A stretch of DNA of 57,360 bases, taken from positions 1 through 57,360 of the forward strand of contig JAGAMA010000022.1 of the NCBI GenBank assembly GCA_017624955.1. The letters are read 5' to 3'. Position 1 is the stretch's first letter; the number at the start of each line of letters is the position of its first letter. The position numbers and the translations under genes were made by a program. The notes beneath the pieces are model-generated. The model had not been told where the DNA came from. It did not search any database and saw only the letters and a program-made list of their open reading frames with translations. Positions 20,487-28,065 of this stretch are shown here, piece after piece. Origin of the DNA: Alistipes sp. (lineage in GTDB: Bacteria; Bacteroidota; Bacteroidia; Bacteroidales; Rikenellaceae).

Positions 20487-20789
20487 CCTCCCTTTCCCAA
20501 CTGCTTCAACAGCCGAGTGCAGAGGTCGCTCGCGGACTATGCCGAGGCGCACAAGCAGTCATGGCAATTTATTGCCGTAAAGGGAGGGTTTGGGAGGGAA
20601 TGTAAGTATTTTGTATTTTTTAACAGCGAGAGCACATTTTCTCCACTTTGAAAGCAGCCTTTTAGACCACCGTAGGTGGTGTTGCAAAAGAAAATCCACC
20701 TCCAAGGCTTGCTTGGAAAGGTGGATTTTTCTTTTGCAAATAAGTTGCCTTCAGGCAACCGAAAGGCTGCACGGTGACGATGCCGTGCA
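20487..20789. other. Chain of hairpins between the lacZ promoter and the M13 peptidase gene
   Basis: About 300 bp without a supported gene hold several inverted repeats: CCCTCCCTTT (20487-20496) with AAAGGGAGGG (20580-20589); ACCACC/GGTGGT (20667-20681); a stem of about 25 bp at 20683-20740 (TTGCAAAAGAAAATCCACCT with its complement); GTTGCC/GGCAAC (about 20745-20760); and TGCACGG/CCGTGCA (about 20769-20789). The long stem may end the M13 peptidase mRNA. The whole may be a structured RNA or a compound extragenic repeat. Confidence 0.6.
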
Positions 20790-20806
20790 ATATTCAGTCG
20801 TGTGTC

Positions 20807-22828
20807 TTACCAAATAATCACGCGCTCCTCCTCGGGCATGAACATCTTGCCCTCCGTGATGCCGAAAGCATCGTAGAAGCTCTGGAGGTTCTTCAGCGTG
20901 GCATTTACGCGGTTCTCACCCAGCGAGTGTACATCGACCTTCGTCAGACGAGCCTTCTCGGCCTCGCGGATGTTCTGACCCCACAGGGCAGCATAGGCGA
21001 GGTAGAAACGCTGCTCGGCCGTGAAGCCGTCGATCGGCTCGGGAGTCGTCTCACCCAGGGCATTCTTCAGGGCCGTGAAGGCAACGCGCAGACCACCCTG
21101 GTCGGCGATATTCTCGCCCAGCGACAGGGCACCATCGGCCATCACGGCGGGGCTCTCGTCCGTAGCGGGCAGCACCTCGATCTTGTTGAACTGCTCAACC
21201 AACACCTGGCTCTTCTTCTGGAAGGCCTCGGCATCGGCCTCGGTCCACCAGTTGATCATGTTGCCATCCTTGTCGAAGTTGCGACCCTGGTCGTCGAAGC
21301 CGTGGGTCATCTCGTGGCCGATCACCACGCCGATAGCACCGTAGTTCACGGCATCGTCAGCCGTCGAGTTGTAGAACGGGGGCTGCAGAATAGCGGCGGG
21401 GAAGCAGATCTCGTTGGTCGTGGGGTTGTAGTAGGCATTCACGGTCTGGGGCGACATGAACCACTCGTCACGATCTACCTCCTTGCCGAGGCGCGAAAGG
21501 TTGTCGGCCGTGCTCCATGCCGAAGCACGCTTGATATTCTCCCAGTAGGTGAGCGCGGGGTCGATCTCGAGCGACGAGTAATCCTTCCACTTGTCGGGGT
21601 AGCCGATCTTCACCGTGAAGGTGGCGAGCTTCTCCTGGGCCTTCTGCTTCGTCTCGTCCGACATCCACTCCAGGGCATCGATGTGCTGACCCAAAGCCAC
21701 CTGCAGGTTCTTCACCAGCTCCGTCATGCGTACCTTATCCTCCGAGGGGAAGTACTTCGAAACGTAGATCTCACCCACGGCCTCCGAGAGGATGGCGTTG
21801 GGTACGGCCATGGCGCGCTTCCAGCGGGGCTTCATCTCCTCCACGCCGGTCATCTGACGGCTGAAGAAGTCGAACGAAGCGGCGTAGAGCTCGTCACCGG
21901 CATAACCGGCAGCGCTGCCCATCAGGCTCGCCTTCAGGTAGCTCTTCAGGGTCGAGAGCGGCTCGTTCTTGACCAGCTCGTTCACCAGGTCGATCACCTC
22001 GGGCTGCTCGACAATGATCTGCTCGAAGTCGCCCAGACCGATCGTGGTGCGGTAGGTCTCCCAGTTGAAGTTCTTGTAACGAGCCAAGAAGTCGCCCTTC
22101 GACATCGGGTTGTAGGAGGCGGCGATGTTGCGCAGCTCCACATTCGAGCGGAAGCGCTCGGCCATCTTCTTCTCGAAGGCCATCACTGCCTCGGCCTCAG
22201 CCTTGGCATTCTCGATGCCGGCGAGCGTGAAGATCTGCTCCAGGTAGGCTACATAGCCCTCGCGCTTCGAGGCGTGCTCCTCGTCGAGGTAGTAGTCACG
22301 GTTACCCATGCCGAGGCCCGACTGCGAGATGTAGAGCGTGTTGATCGTGCTGTTCATCAGGTCCGAGGTGACATACATGCCAAAGAGGGGGTTGCCCATC
22401 TTGAGGTGCATCTCGGCTACCACCTTGGCCAGCGACTCGCTGTCCGTGATGCCGTCGATCAGGGCAAAATCCGCAGCGAGAACCGATACGCCCTCCTTGT
22501 TCAGGCGCACCGAGTCGAGGCCCATCTTGTAGAGGTCCGAGATCTTCTGCTCTACCGAGCCGCTCTCGGCCGTCGTCTCGGCCATGGCGGAGAAGAGCTC
22601 GTTGATGCGCTTCTCGTTGTTCTCGCGCAGCACGTCAAACGAGCCGTAGCGGGCAAACTCGGGCTTCAGGGGGTTCTTCTTCTGCCAGCCACCCGTAGCA
22701 TACTGGTAGAAATCCTCAGCCGGCGACACAGTCGTGTCGAGGTTCGTCAGGTCGATAGCCGGCGTGTTGTTTTGATTGTTGCAACTTACCATAGTAATCA
22801 ATGCAGCAAAAAAGAGTAATTTCTTCAT
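20807..22828 (-). CDS. pepO: M13-family metalloendopeptidase lipoprotein (neprilysin/PepO-like)
   Basis: 673 aa from the ATG ending at 22828. This start gives a lipoprotein signal (ALITMVSC, Cys16); a longer upstream frame runs into repeat copy 3 and has no signal. Peptidase_M13_N covers about 40-415 and the catalytic domain about 465-670. HEMTH is at residues 505-509, and the downstream GENIADQGGL supplies the third zinc ligand (Glu) and Asp. It should be anchored in an envelope membrane and degrade short oligopeptides. It lies downstream of pgk but is separated from it by a terminator and a repeat. Confidence 0.94.
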   Translation of the reverse strand: MKKLLFFAALITMVSCNNQNNTPAIDLTNLDTTVSPAEDFYQYATGGWQKKNPLKPEFARYGSFDVLRENNEKRINELFSAMAETTAESGSVEQKISDLYKMGLDSVRLNKEGVSVLAADFALIDGITDSESLAKVVAEMHLKMGNPLFGMYVTSDLMNSTINTLYISQSGLGMGNRDYYLDEEHASKREGYVAYLEQIFTLAGIENAKAEAEAVMAFEKKMAERFRSNVELRNIAASYNPMSKGDFLARYKNFNWETYRTTIGLGDFEQIIVEQPEVIDLVNELVKNEPLSTLKSYLKASLMGSAAGYAGDELYAASFDFFSRQMTGVEEMKPRWKRAMAVPNAILSEAVGEIYVSKYFPSEDKVRMTELVKNLQVALGQHIDALEWMSDETKQKAQEKLATFTVKIGYPDKWKDYSSLEIDPALTYWENIKRASAWSTADNLSRLGKEVDRDEWFMSPQTVNAYYNPTTNEICFPAAILQPPFYNSTADDAVNYGAIGVVIGHEMTHGFDDQGRNFDKDGNMINWWTEADAEAFQKKSQVLVEQFNKIEVLPATDESPAVMADGALSLGENIADQGGLRVAFTALKNALGETTPEPIDGFTAEQRFYLAYAALWGQNIREAEKARLTKVDVHSLGENRVNATLKNLQSFYDAFGITEGKMFMPEEERVIIW

Positions 22829-22847
22829 TTCAATTTTGATTTTTGAA

Positions 22848-22965
22848 TTTGTATGCGGCACCTTTCGCCCCTCCTTGCCGTGCCAATCGGTCACATACGC
22901 TTTAGTATGCTCCCTCGTGCCACGACTGCGGAGTCGCAAAATCTGCTCGCCTAAAATCCAAAATT
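22848..22965 (-). repeat. Dispersed structured repeat, copy 3 (diverged)
   Basis: It shares with copies 1 and 2 the right end (GCAAAATCTGCTC, then CTAAAATC), the apical hairpin CATAC-loop-GTATG and an open minus-strand frame (FWILGEQIL versus FLILEEQIL). The left arm has diverged. It sits between pgk and the M13 peptidase gene and is flanked on both sides by AATTTTG-type 7-bp units (22831-22850 and 22989-23009). Confidence 0.55.
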
Positions 22966-23015
22966 GGGGTGCTATTAGGCGTTGTTCCAATTTTGAATGT
23001 TGAATTTTGCATTGA

Positions 23016-23043
23016 AAAAAGCCGCTCTAAAGGGAGCGGCTCT
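23016..23043 (-). terminator. Terminator of pgk
   Basis: AGCCGCTC/GAGCGGCT stem (23020-23027 with 23034-23041), followed on the minus strand by TTTTTTC, directly after the pgk stop codon. Confidence 0.8.
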
Positions 23044-23049
23044 TTTTCT

Positions 23050-24309
23050 TTAGTCGCGGATGGCCGCTACACCCGGCAGGTCGCCGAACTCGATGTACTC
23101 GAGCAGCGCACCACCACCGGTCGAGATGTACGAAACCTCGTCACCCAGGCCGAACTTATTGACGCAGGCTACCGAGTCACCACCACCGATGAGCGAGAAG
23201 GCACCGTTCTTCGTAGCCTCGGCGATCGCATCAGCCACGGCCTTCGAACCGGTCGAGAACTTGTTGATCTCGAATACGCCCACGGGACCATTCCAGAGGA
23301 TCGTCTTGCAACCCAGGATGTGCTCGCGGAAGGCAGCCTTACCACCGGCACCGATATCGACACCCTCCCACTCAGGATCGATGTCCATCACCGAAGCCTC
23401 CTTCGTGTTGGCCTCCTCCGAGAACTGATCGCAGGTCAGCGCATCGGGCGACATAACGAACTTCACACCCTTGGCCTTGGCCATCTCGAGGATCTCGAGG
23501 GCTACGGGGAACATATCGGGCTCGCAGATCGACTTACCGACCTTGCCACCCAGCGCACCGGCGAAGGTGTAGGTCATACCGCCACCGATGATGATCGAGT
23601 CGCACTTGTCCAACAGGGCCTTGATCACGCCGATCTTCGACGAAACCTTCGAACCGCCTACGATGGCGCAGAAAGGGCGCTGCGGCTTCTCCATCACCTC
23701 CGAGATAGCCTTTACCTCCTTCTCCATCAGGTAACCGAACATCTTGTCCTGGGGGAAGTACTCCGCGATCAGGTAGGTCGAAGCGTGCTTGCGGTGAGCC
23801 GTACCGAAGGCATCGTTGATGTAGCAGTCGGCATACGAAGCGAGCTTCTTCACGAACTCCTTCTGGGGCTCCTTCAGGGCCTTCTTGGCGGCATCCTTCT
23901 CCTCCTTCGTAGCGTCGGCCGCGAGACCACGGGGCTTGCCCTCCTCCTCGGCATAGAAGCGGAGGTTCTCGAGCATGATCACGTCACCTGCCTTGGCAGC
24001 GGCGCACATCTCGGCAGCCTTCTCGCCCATGCAGTCACCGGCGAACTGAACCTTCACGCCCAGATTCTTCTCCACGGCGGGGATGATCTGCTCGAGCGTA
24101 AACTTCATGTCGGGGTTCTTCTTCGGGCGACCCATGTGCGACATGAGGATCACGGCACCACCCTCGGCCAGCACCTTCTTGATGGTGGGCATGGCGGCAC
24201 GGATACGGGTGTCGTCGGTTACGTTACCCTCAGCATCTACGGGCACGTTGAAATCCACGCGGATAATCGCGCGCTTACCTTTGAAATCGTAATTGTCAAT
24301 CGAAACCAT
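23050..24309 (-). CDS. pgk: Phosphoglycerate kinase
   Basis: Glycolytic enzyme (419 aa) that transfers the acyl phosphate of 1,3-bisphosphoglycerate to ADP. The ATG ending at 24309 is chosen because the protein then begins [20 protein letters not shown], matching the family N-terminus. Diagnostic segments are [18 protein letters not shown], the substrate-binding [12 protein letters not shown], the [10 protein letters not shown] helix and the C-terminal nucleotide motif [16 protein letters not shown]. Transcribed alone, with a TATATTTG -7 element 43 bp upstream and a terminator right after it. Confidence 0.98.
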   Translation of the reverse strand: MVSIDNYDFKGKRAIIRVDFNVPVDAEGNVTDDTRIRAAMPTIKKVLAEGGAVILMSHMGRPKKNPDMKFTLEQIIPAVEKNLGVKVQFAGDCMGEKAAEMCAAAKAGDVIMLENLRFYAEEEGKPRGLAADATKEEKDAAKKALKEPQKEFVKKLASYADCYINDAFGTAHRKHASTYLIAEYFPQDKMFGYLMEKEVKAISEVMEKPQRPFCAIVGGSKVSSKIGVIKALLDKCDSIIIGGGMTYTFAGALGGKVGKSICEPDMFPVALEILEMAKAKGVKFVMSPDALTCDQFSEEANTKEASVMDIDPEWEGVDIGAGGKAAFREHILGCKTILWNGPVGVFEINKFSTGSKAVADAIAEATKNGAFSLIGGGDSVACVNKFGLGDEVSYISTGGGALLEYIEFGDLPGVAAIRD

Positions 24310-24352
24310 AGTCGTTTGATATTTAATGTTGTTACATGTCATATTTGCGGTG

Positions 24353-24360
24353 CAAATATA
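24353..24360 (-). promoter_or_regulatory. Promoter -7 element for pgk
   Basis: TATATTTG on the minus strand, 43 bp before the start codon chosen for pgk. Confidence 0.6.
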
Positions 24361-24364
24361 GTAA

Positions 24365-24399
24365 CAATTTTGAATTCTAAATTCTAAATCATGAATTTA
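24365..24399 (-). repeat. 7-bp repeat array at the original stop codon of the ABC permease
   Basis: Exactly five 7-bp units (35 bp) of the AATTTTG/TAGAATT family begin with the TAA at 24397-24399 in the sense of the permease gene. The array marks the ancestral stop codon, not the premature one at 24541. Confidence 0.65.
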
Positions 24400-24540
24400 A
24401 TTGTACCGCATCCACTTCCACAGCTCCTTGAGCGTCGGTTTTTTGCCATACATGAAGATACCCACGCGGTAGATCTTGGCGGCAAACCACACCAGGGCCA
24501 CAAACGAGGCGTAGAGCACCACGAGCGAGAGGACAATCTC
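24397..24540 (-). pseudogene. Untranslated C-terminal remnant of the ABC permease
   Basis: In frame with the permease after its TAG at 24541-24543, 47 more sense codons run to a TAA at 24397-24399. They encode a transmembrane helix (EIVLSLVVLYASFVALVWF) and a basic end (FMYGKKPTLKELWKW) typical of this permease family in Bacteroidetes. Replacing TAG by TGG (Trp) would restore a 438-residue protein. A G-to-A nonsense change or a sequencing error is the simplest explanation. Confidence 0.85.
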
Positions 24541-25713
24541 CTAGGTGGGGATGTCGTAGGGGATGCGGGCCATCATCACAATCGGCGAGGTGAGGGGGAT
24601 GACCGAGAACCAGAAGGCAAGCTTCGAGGTGGGGTCGTTGATCACGGCCAGCATCATCAGCAGACCTAAGATGATCGGCAGCGTGATCGGGGTCTGCAGC
24701 TGCGAGGCATCCTGCACATTATCCACGGCCGAACCCACGGCGGCAAACATCGCGGCGTAGAGCAGGAAACCGCCAAAGACGAAGAGAATCATCGAGACGA
24801 AGATCTTCATCAGGTAACCCGTGTCGGTCATGGCCGCTACGGCCTGCAACATTTCGGGGTCGAGGTCGGCACCCTCGATGGCCGCACCCTGCTCGATAGC
24901 CGTAGCCGAGGCCATCACATCCTCGGGCATCAGGTGGGGCACTACGAGCGTACCCATGCCGAGAATCAGCACACCCCAAATAATCACCTGCAACACCGCT
25001 ACCGAGCCTACGCCCAGGATCTTACCCATCATCAGATCGAAGGGCTTGACCGAAGATACCATCACCTCCAGCACGCGGTTGTTCTTCTCCTCGATGACCG
25101 ACTGCATCACCATCGAGCCGTAGATCAACAGGAACATGTAGAGCACAAAGGCGAGGATGTAGCCGATGGCCGTGGCGACAATCGAGGATTGCGCCTCGTT
25201 GGTTGTGGCCTCCTGCGACTTATCGTTGCGGAAGGTCTGCATCGATACCGAGGTCTCGATCTCGTCGAGAATCTCCTGCAGGTTCACGATGTCGTAGTGT
25301 TTGAGCTTCTCCTCCTCCAGGATATCCTCAATCTGTGAGCAGATATCCATCTCGAAGGTCATCGAGGTCGAGGAGTTGGCATAGAGCTGCACCCCTTTGG
25401 GGTTGTCGAGGATGTTGGGGGCGATGTAGAGAATCGCAAAGAGGTCGGTGCGTGTGCGACGCGCCTCCTCGAGGGGAATGTCGAGCGTTTCGAAGTGCAT
25501 CGTCTCGTTGCTTTGGAGGCGATCGCCGATGAGGTTGCTTGCATCCACCACGCCGATCTGCTTCTGGTCACCCTGCGAGAAGGACATGATGAGGGCCGGA
25601 GCCGCCATGAGGGCAATCATCAGCACGGGCATCAGGATCGTCGTGATGATGAAGCTCTTTTTGCGGACGCGCTCGTTAAACTCGCGCCCGATGATAAGAC
25701 CAATTTTATTCAT
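24541..25713 (-). CDS. ABC-2 type transporter permease, NatB-like, truncated by an amber codon
   Basis: The translated part is 390 aa and partners the ATPase encoded 12 nt upstream as a NatAB-type exporter. A first membrane helix (about 20-45) is followed by an extracytoplasmic domain (about 46-175). A helix bundle (about 178-385) includes GYILAFVLYMFLLIYGSMV and ends at MARIPYDIPT. The family normally continues into one more helix, which is present in frame after the TAG (24397-24540). The product therefore probably lacks its last membrane helix and may be non-functional. The base sequence should be confirmed before calling it a pseudogene. Confidence 0.88.
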   Translation of the reverse strand: MNKIGLIIGREFNERVRKKSFIITTILMPVLMIALMAAPALIMSFSQGDQKQIGVVDASNLIGDRLQSNETMHFETLDIPLEEARRTRTDLFAILYIAPNILDNPKGVQLYANSSTSMTFEMDICSQIEDILEEEKLKHYDIVNLQEILDEIETSVSMQTFRNDKSQEATTNEAQSSIVATAIGYILAFVLYMFLLIYGSMVMQSVIEEKNNRVLEVMVSSVKPFDLMMGKILGVGSVAVLQVIIWGVLILGMGTLVVPHLMPEDVMASATAIEQGAAIEGADLDPEMLQAVAAMTDTGYLMKIFVSMILFVFGGFLLYAAMFAAVGSAVDNVQDASQLQTPITLPIILGLLMMLAVINDPTSKLAFWFSVIPLTSPIVMMARIPYDIPT

Positions 25714-25725
25714 GGTACTATTGTT

Positions 25726-26646
25726 TTATAGCGAACCGTTTACGGCTCTAATAAAGATATCGTTCATCGAGGGGATCAATTCGCGGAACGAGCGCAGCTC
25801 GACCGCCTCGTTGGCAGCCGTAATCATGCGGCGCACCGCCTCGTCCTCCTCCACGCAGAGCTTCAGCGTGTTGTAGCCCGTCACGGACTCCACGCCCTCG
25901 AGGATCGTGCACTCCTTGCCGAGGGCCGAGCGCAACGCCTGCTCCTCGCCGCGATACGAGAGCTCAAAGATATTGGCTCCGTAGCTGCGACGAATCTCCT
26001 CCACATTGCCCGAGAGGATATTTTTCGAGCGGTTGATCAGCGTGATGTGGTCGCAAAGCTCCTCGACCGAGGACATGTTGTGGGTCGAAAAGATGATCGT
26101 TGCCCCCTTGTCGCGCAGGGCCAGAATCTCCTCCTTCAGGAGGTTGGCATTGATCGGGTCGAATCCCGAGAAGGGCTCATCGAAGATCAACAGCTCGGGC
26201 TCGTGCAGTACCGTGACGATAAACTGCACCTTCTGGGCCATACCCTTCGAGAGCTCCTCGACCTTCTTGTCCCACCACGACTCGATGCCGAACTTCTCGA
26301 ACCACACCTTCAGTCGCTTCAGTGCATCGCGGCGCGAAAGGCCCTTGAGGCGGGCAAAGAAGAGGGCCTGTTCGCCCACCTTCATCTTCTTATAAAGGCC
26401 GCGCTCCTCGGGCAGGTAACCGATGCGATAGACATCTTCGGCCTTCAGCTCCCGATCGCCGAACAATACGCGACCCTCATCGGGGGCGGTGATACGGTTG
26501 ATGATGCGGATCAGGGTCGTCTTTCCGGCACCGTTGGGGCCGAGCAATCCATAGACCGATCCGCGCGGAATCGTCAGCGACACATCGTCGAGAGCCGTAT
26601 GGCCGGCATAATGTTTCGAGACGTGTTCTACAGTAAGCAGACTCAT
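25726..26646 (-). CDS. ABC transporter ATP-binding protein, NatA-like
   Basis: 306 aa. The ABC domain covers residues 1-235: Walker A GPNGAGKTT near 36-44, a Q-loop region near 80, signature-like LSKGMAQKVQ near 134, Walker B LLIFDEPFSGFDP near 155 and a switch His in FSTHNMSS near 190. A C-terminal accessory domain (about 240-306) is typical of DUF4162-bearing NatA/CcmA-type exporter ATPases. It would energise export through the permease encoded next, which carries a premature stop, so this ATPase may be orphaned. TATATTTG lies 31 bp upstream of its start. Confidence 0.93.
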   Translation of the reverse strand: MSLLTVEHVSKHYAGHTALDDVSLTIPRGSVYGLLGPNGAGKTTLIRIINRITAPDEGRVLFGDRELKAEDVYRIGYLPEERGLYKKMKVGEQALFFARLKGLSRRDALKRLKVWFEKFGIESWWDKKVEELSKGMAQKVQFIVTVLHEPELLIFDEPFSGFDPINANLLKEEILALRDKGATIIFSTHNMSSVEELCDHITLINRSKNILSGNVEEIRRSYGANIFELSYRGEEQALRSALGKECTILEGVESVTGYNTLKLCVEEDEAVRRMITAANEAVELRSFRELIPSMNDIFIRAVNGSL

Positions 26647-26676
26647 GATTTTTTTGTATTAGTAACTAACCAACGG

Positions 26677-26684
26677 CAAATATA
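26677..26684 (-). promoter_or_regulatory. Promoter -7 element for the natAB-like operon
   Basis: TATATTTG on the minus strand, 31 bp before the ATPase start codon. Confidence 0.6.
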
Positions 26685-26730
26685 GTAAGAAAATCTGAAA
26701 AACAAATAAAAATTATCGAATTTCGATATA

Positions 26731-26862
26731 TTTTTCGATTTTATAGGGCATATTTTGCACCTTCCTTGTTCGGTCTGAATGGGCAGTACGCCAAGTACAG
26801 CCCATCCAACCCGAACTGCGGCGGCACAAAATCTGCTCCTCTAAAATCAAAAAATGGTCGTG
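26731..26862 (-). repeat. 132-bp dispersed structured repeat, copy 2
   Basis: Same length as copy 1 (17038-17169) with 14 mismatches. In the inner hairpin two pairs differ by compensatory changes: A-T to C-G in the GGGA/TCCC region (GGGC/GCCC here), and A-T to G-C nearer the loop. It includes the left arm of the terminator that follows copy 1 (ATGGTCGTG) but not the right arm. It lies between glsB and the ATPase gene. Confidence 0.75.
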
Positions 26863-26870
26863 GTACTGAT

Positions 26871-26930
26871 GCCCCCCTTAGTCACCTTTAGCCTCCTTTA
26901 GTTACCTTTAGCTCCCTTTAGTCCCCCTTA
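26871..26930 (-). repeat. Six-unit 10-bp phased repeat array
   Basis: Six consecutive 10-mers fit GYNNCCYTTA on the plus strand with no slippage (for example GTCACCTTTA and GCCTCCTTTA). In the sense of glsB they read TAAAGG-type, purine-rich. The array lies beyond the glsB terminator. The same family is at 34211-34270 with the opposite orientation relative to the upstream gene. Confidence 0.75.
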
Positions 26931-26970
26931 TAAAAAATGAAGGAGATTAAAGAACCACTCCTTAATCTCC
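26930..26970 (-). terminator. Terminator of glsA-glsB
   Basis: GGAGATTAA/TTAATCTCC stem (26942-26950 with 26962-26970), with TTCATTTTTT following on the minus strand, 12 bp after the glsB stop codon. Confidence 0.75.
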
Positions 26971-26981
26971 TCAAAATCTCT

Positions 26982-27033
26982 TTATCTTCTTTTTCTCTCC
27001 TCTCTCCTCTTCGCTCTTTGCTCTCTCCTCTTT
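26982..27033 (-). repeat. 7-bp purine repeat array inside the 3' end of glsB
   Basis: In glsB sense, AAGAGGA/GAGAGCA/AAGAGCG-like units repeat every 7 bp for about 50 bp up to and including the TAA. This is the unit family found just after the stop codons of ilvE, murE and galE, but here it is translated. Confidence 0.7.
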
Positions 27034-28007
27034 TTGATGCGGTCGAGGTGGTCGATCCAGGCGATGCGGAACTCCTCGCGGCGGGCACGGAGGTTATTTC
27101 GCCACCCCTTCCAGCGCATGTAGCGCTCCTTCTTCTCGGGGTAGATGTCGGGCACGGTCAGGAGGATACCCGTCTCCTCCACATCGCCGAAGTCGGGGTT
27201 CGACACCGTATCGAAGACCCTCATCGTGGGCGACAGATTCATGTAGGCGTTGATCAGCGGCGGAATATGCTCGTTGGACTTGCGAATCTCCTGCAGCAGG
27301 ATGTGGTAGTTCTCGTGGAAGTTCTCGCCCGAAAAGAGCTGCTCATAGAAGGGATCGTCGAGGTCGAGCTGCAGGGGGTGGATGCCCTCCACCAGCCTCT
27401 CCCGATCGGGGAAGTAGTGGTGCAGGAACCAAATCAGGGCGTTGCGGGCCTCGGTGCGGTAGGAGGTGTACATCGTCACCTTACCGAAGAGGTACTTGAC
27501 CTTGGGGTTGAGGACCAGCACGGCACCCAAGCCGTCCCACAGATTATCCAGCGCATAGATGCTCTTGCGGTTTTCGCGTGTCTGGTAGCCCACCTGCACA
27601 AACGAACGGCCCAGCTCCAAGGTGTGGGGCAGGTAGCGACGACGGAAGCGGGGGCTGAAGCGGAAATAGTGCTCGGTCGAGAGGTGGGGCGGGTTGGACG
27701 AGGTGCAGACAATAAAGCGGTAGCCGCCTACAATCTCCTCCCGCTCGGGGTCCCAGACGATGAGCTGGTAGTAACCTCCGGGAGCCATATCCTCGGCATC
27801 GATATCGACCTCCAGGCCGGTACCTCCTCCGGCGCGGCGGAAGGCCTCCTCGCGCAGACGGCCTACCTCGCGCATCAGGGCGGGGCACTCCTGGGCCGTG
27901 AAGATGTAGATCTCGTTGCCGGCGTGGTTCGTATCGCGCAGCTTACGCTCGGGGGTCAAACAGGCCTTGAGCACTTCGCGCTCAACGGGGGCGATGATAG
28001 GTTCCAT
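26982..28007 (-). CDS. glsB: Glycine-lipid N-acyltransferase GlsB (GNAT/hemolysin-like)
   Basis: 341 aa from the ATG ending at 28007. The fold is an OlsB-like GNAT acyltransferase (Acetyltransf_5): LREEAFR near 60, DIDAEDMAPGGYYQLIVWD near 75-95, EIVGGYRF near 103 and ELGRSFVQ near 140. In Bacteroides GlsB N-acylates glycine with 3-hydroxy fatty acids and GlsA then O-acylates the product; pairing with the gene 58 nt upstream supports this assignment over ornithine-lipid synthesis. The last 17 residues are almost only K, R, E, Q and A (KRREQRAKRREERKRR), encoded by a 7-bp repeat, and look like an accidental extension. Confidence 0.85.
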   Translation of the reverse strand: MEPIIAPVEREVLKACLTPERKLRDTNHAGNEIYIFTAQECPALMREVGRLREEAFRRAGGGTGLEVDIDAEDMAPGGYYQLIVWDPEREEIVGGYRFIVCTSSNPPHLSTEHYFRFSPRFRRRYLPHTLELGRSFVQVGYQTRENRKSIYALDNLWDGLGAVLVLNPKVKYLFGKVTMYTSYRTEARNALIWFLHHYFPDRERLVEGIHPLQLDLDDPFYEQLFSGENFHENYHILLQEIRKSNEHIPPLINAYMNLSPTMRVFDTVSNPDFGDVEETGILLTVPDIYPEKKERYMRWKGWRNNLRARREEFRIAWIDHLDRIKKRREQRAKRREERKRR

Positions 28008-28065
28008 GGGCGGTTTCTTGTTTCGTGTGTGGGGCAAAGATAGTTTTTTTATCCCTTTGATTGGT

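Noticed and set aside
20774-22819. A 681-residue open frame on the plus strand, antisense to the M13 peptidase gene
   Set aside because: It mirrors the codon pattern of the real gene, is rich in Leu/His/Arg, has no signal or motifs, and its opposite strand has HExxH and family-wide similarity.
22829-22990. N-terminal extension of the M13 peptidase
   Set aside because: The extension runs through repeat copy 3 and would bury the lipoprotein signal that begins at the ATG ending at 22828.
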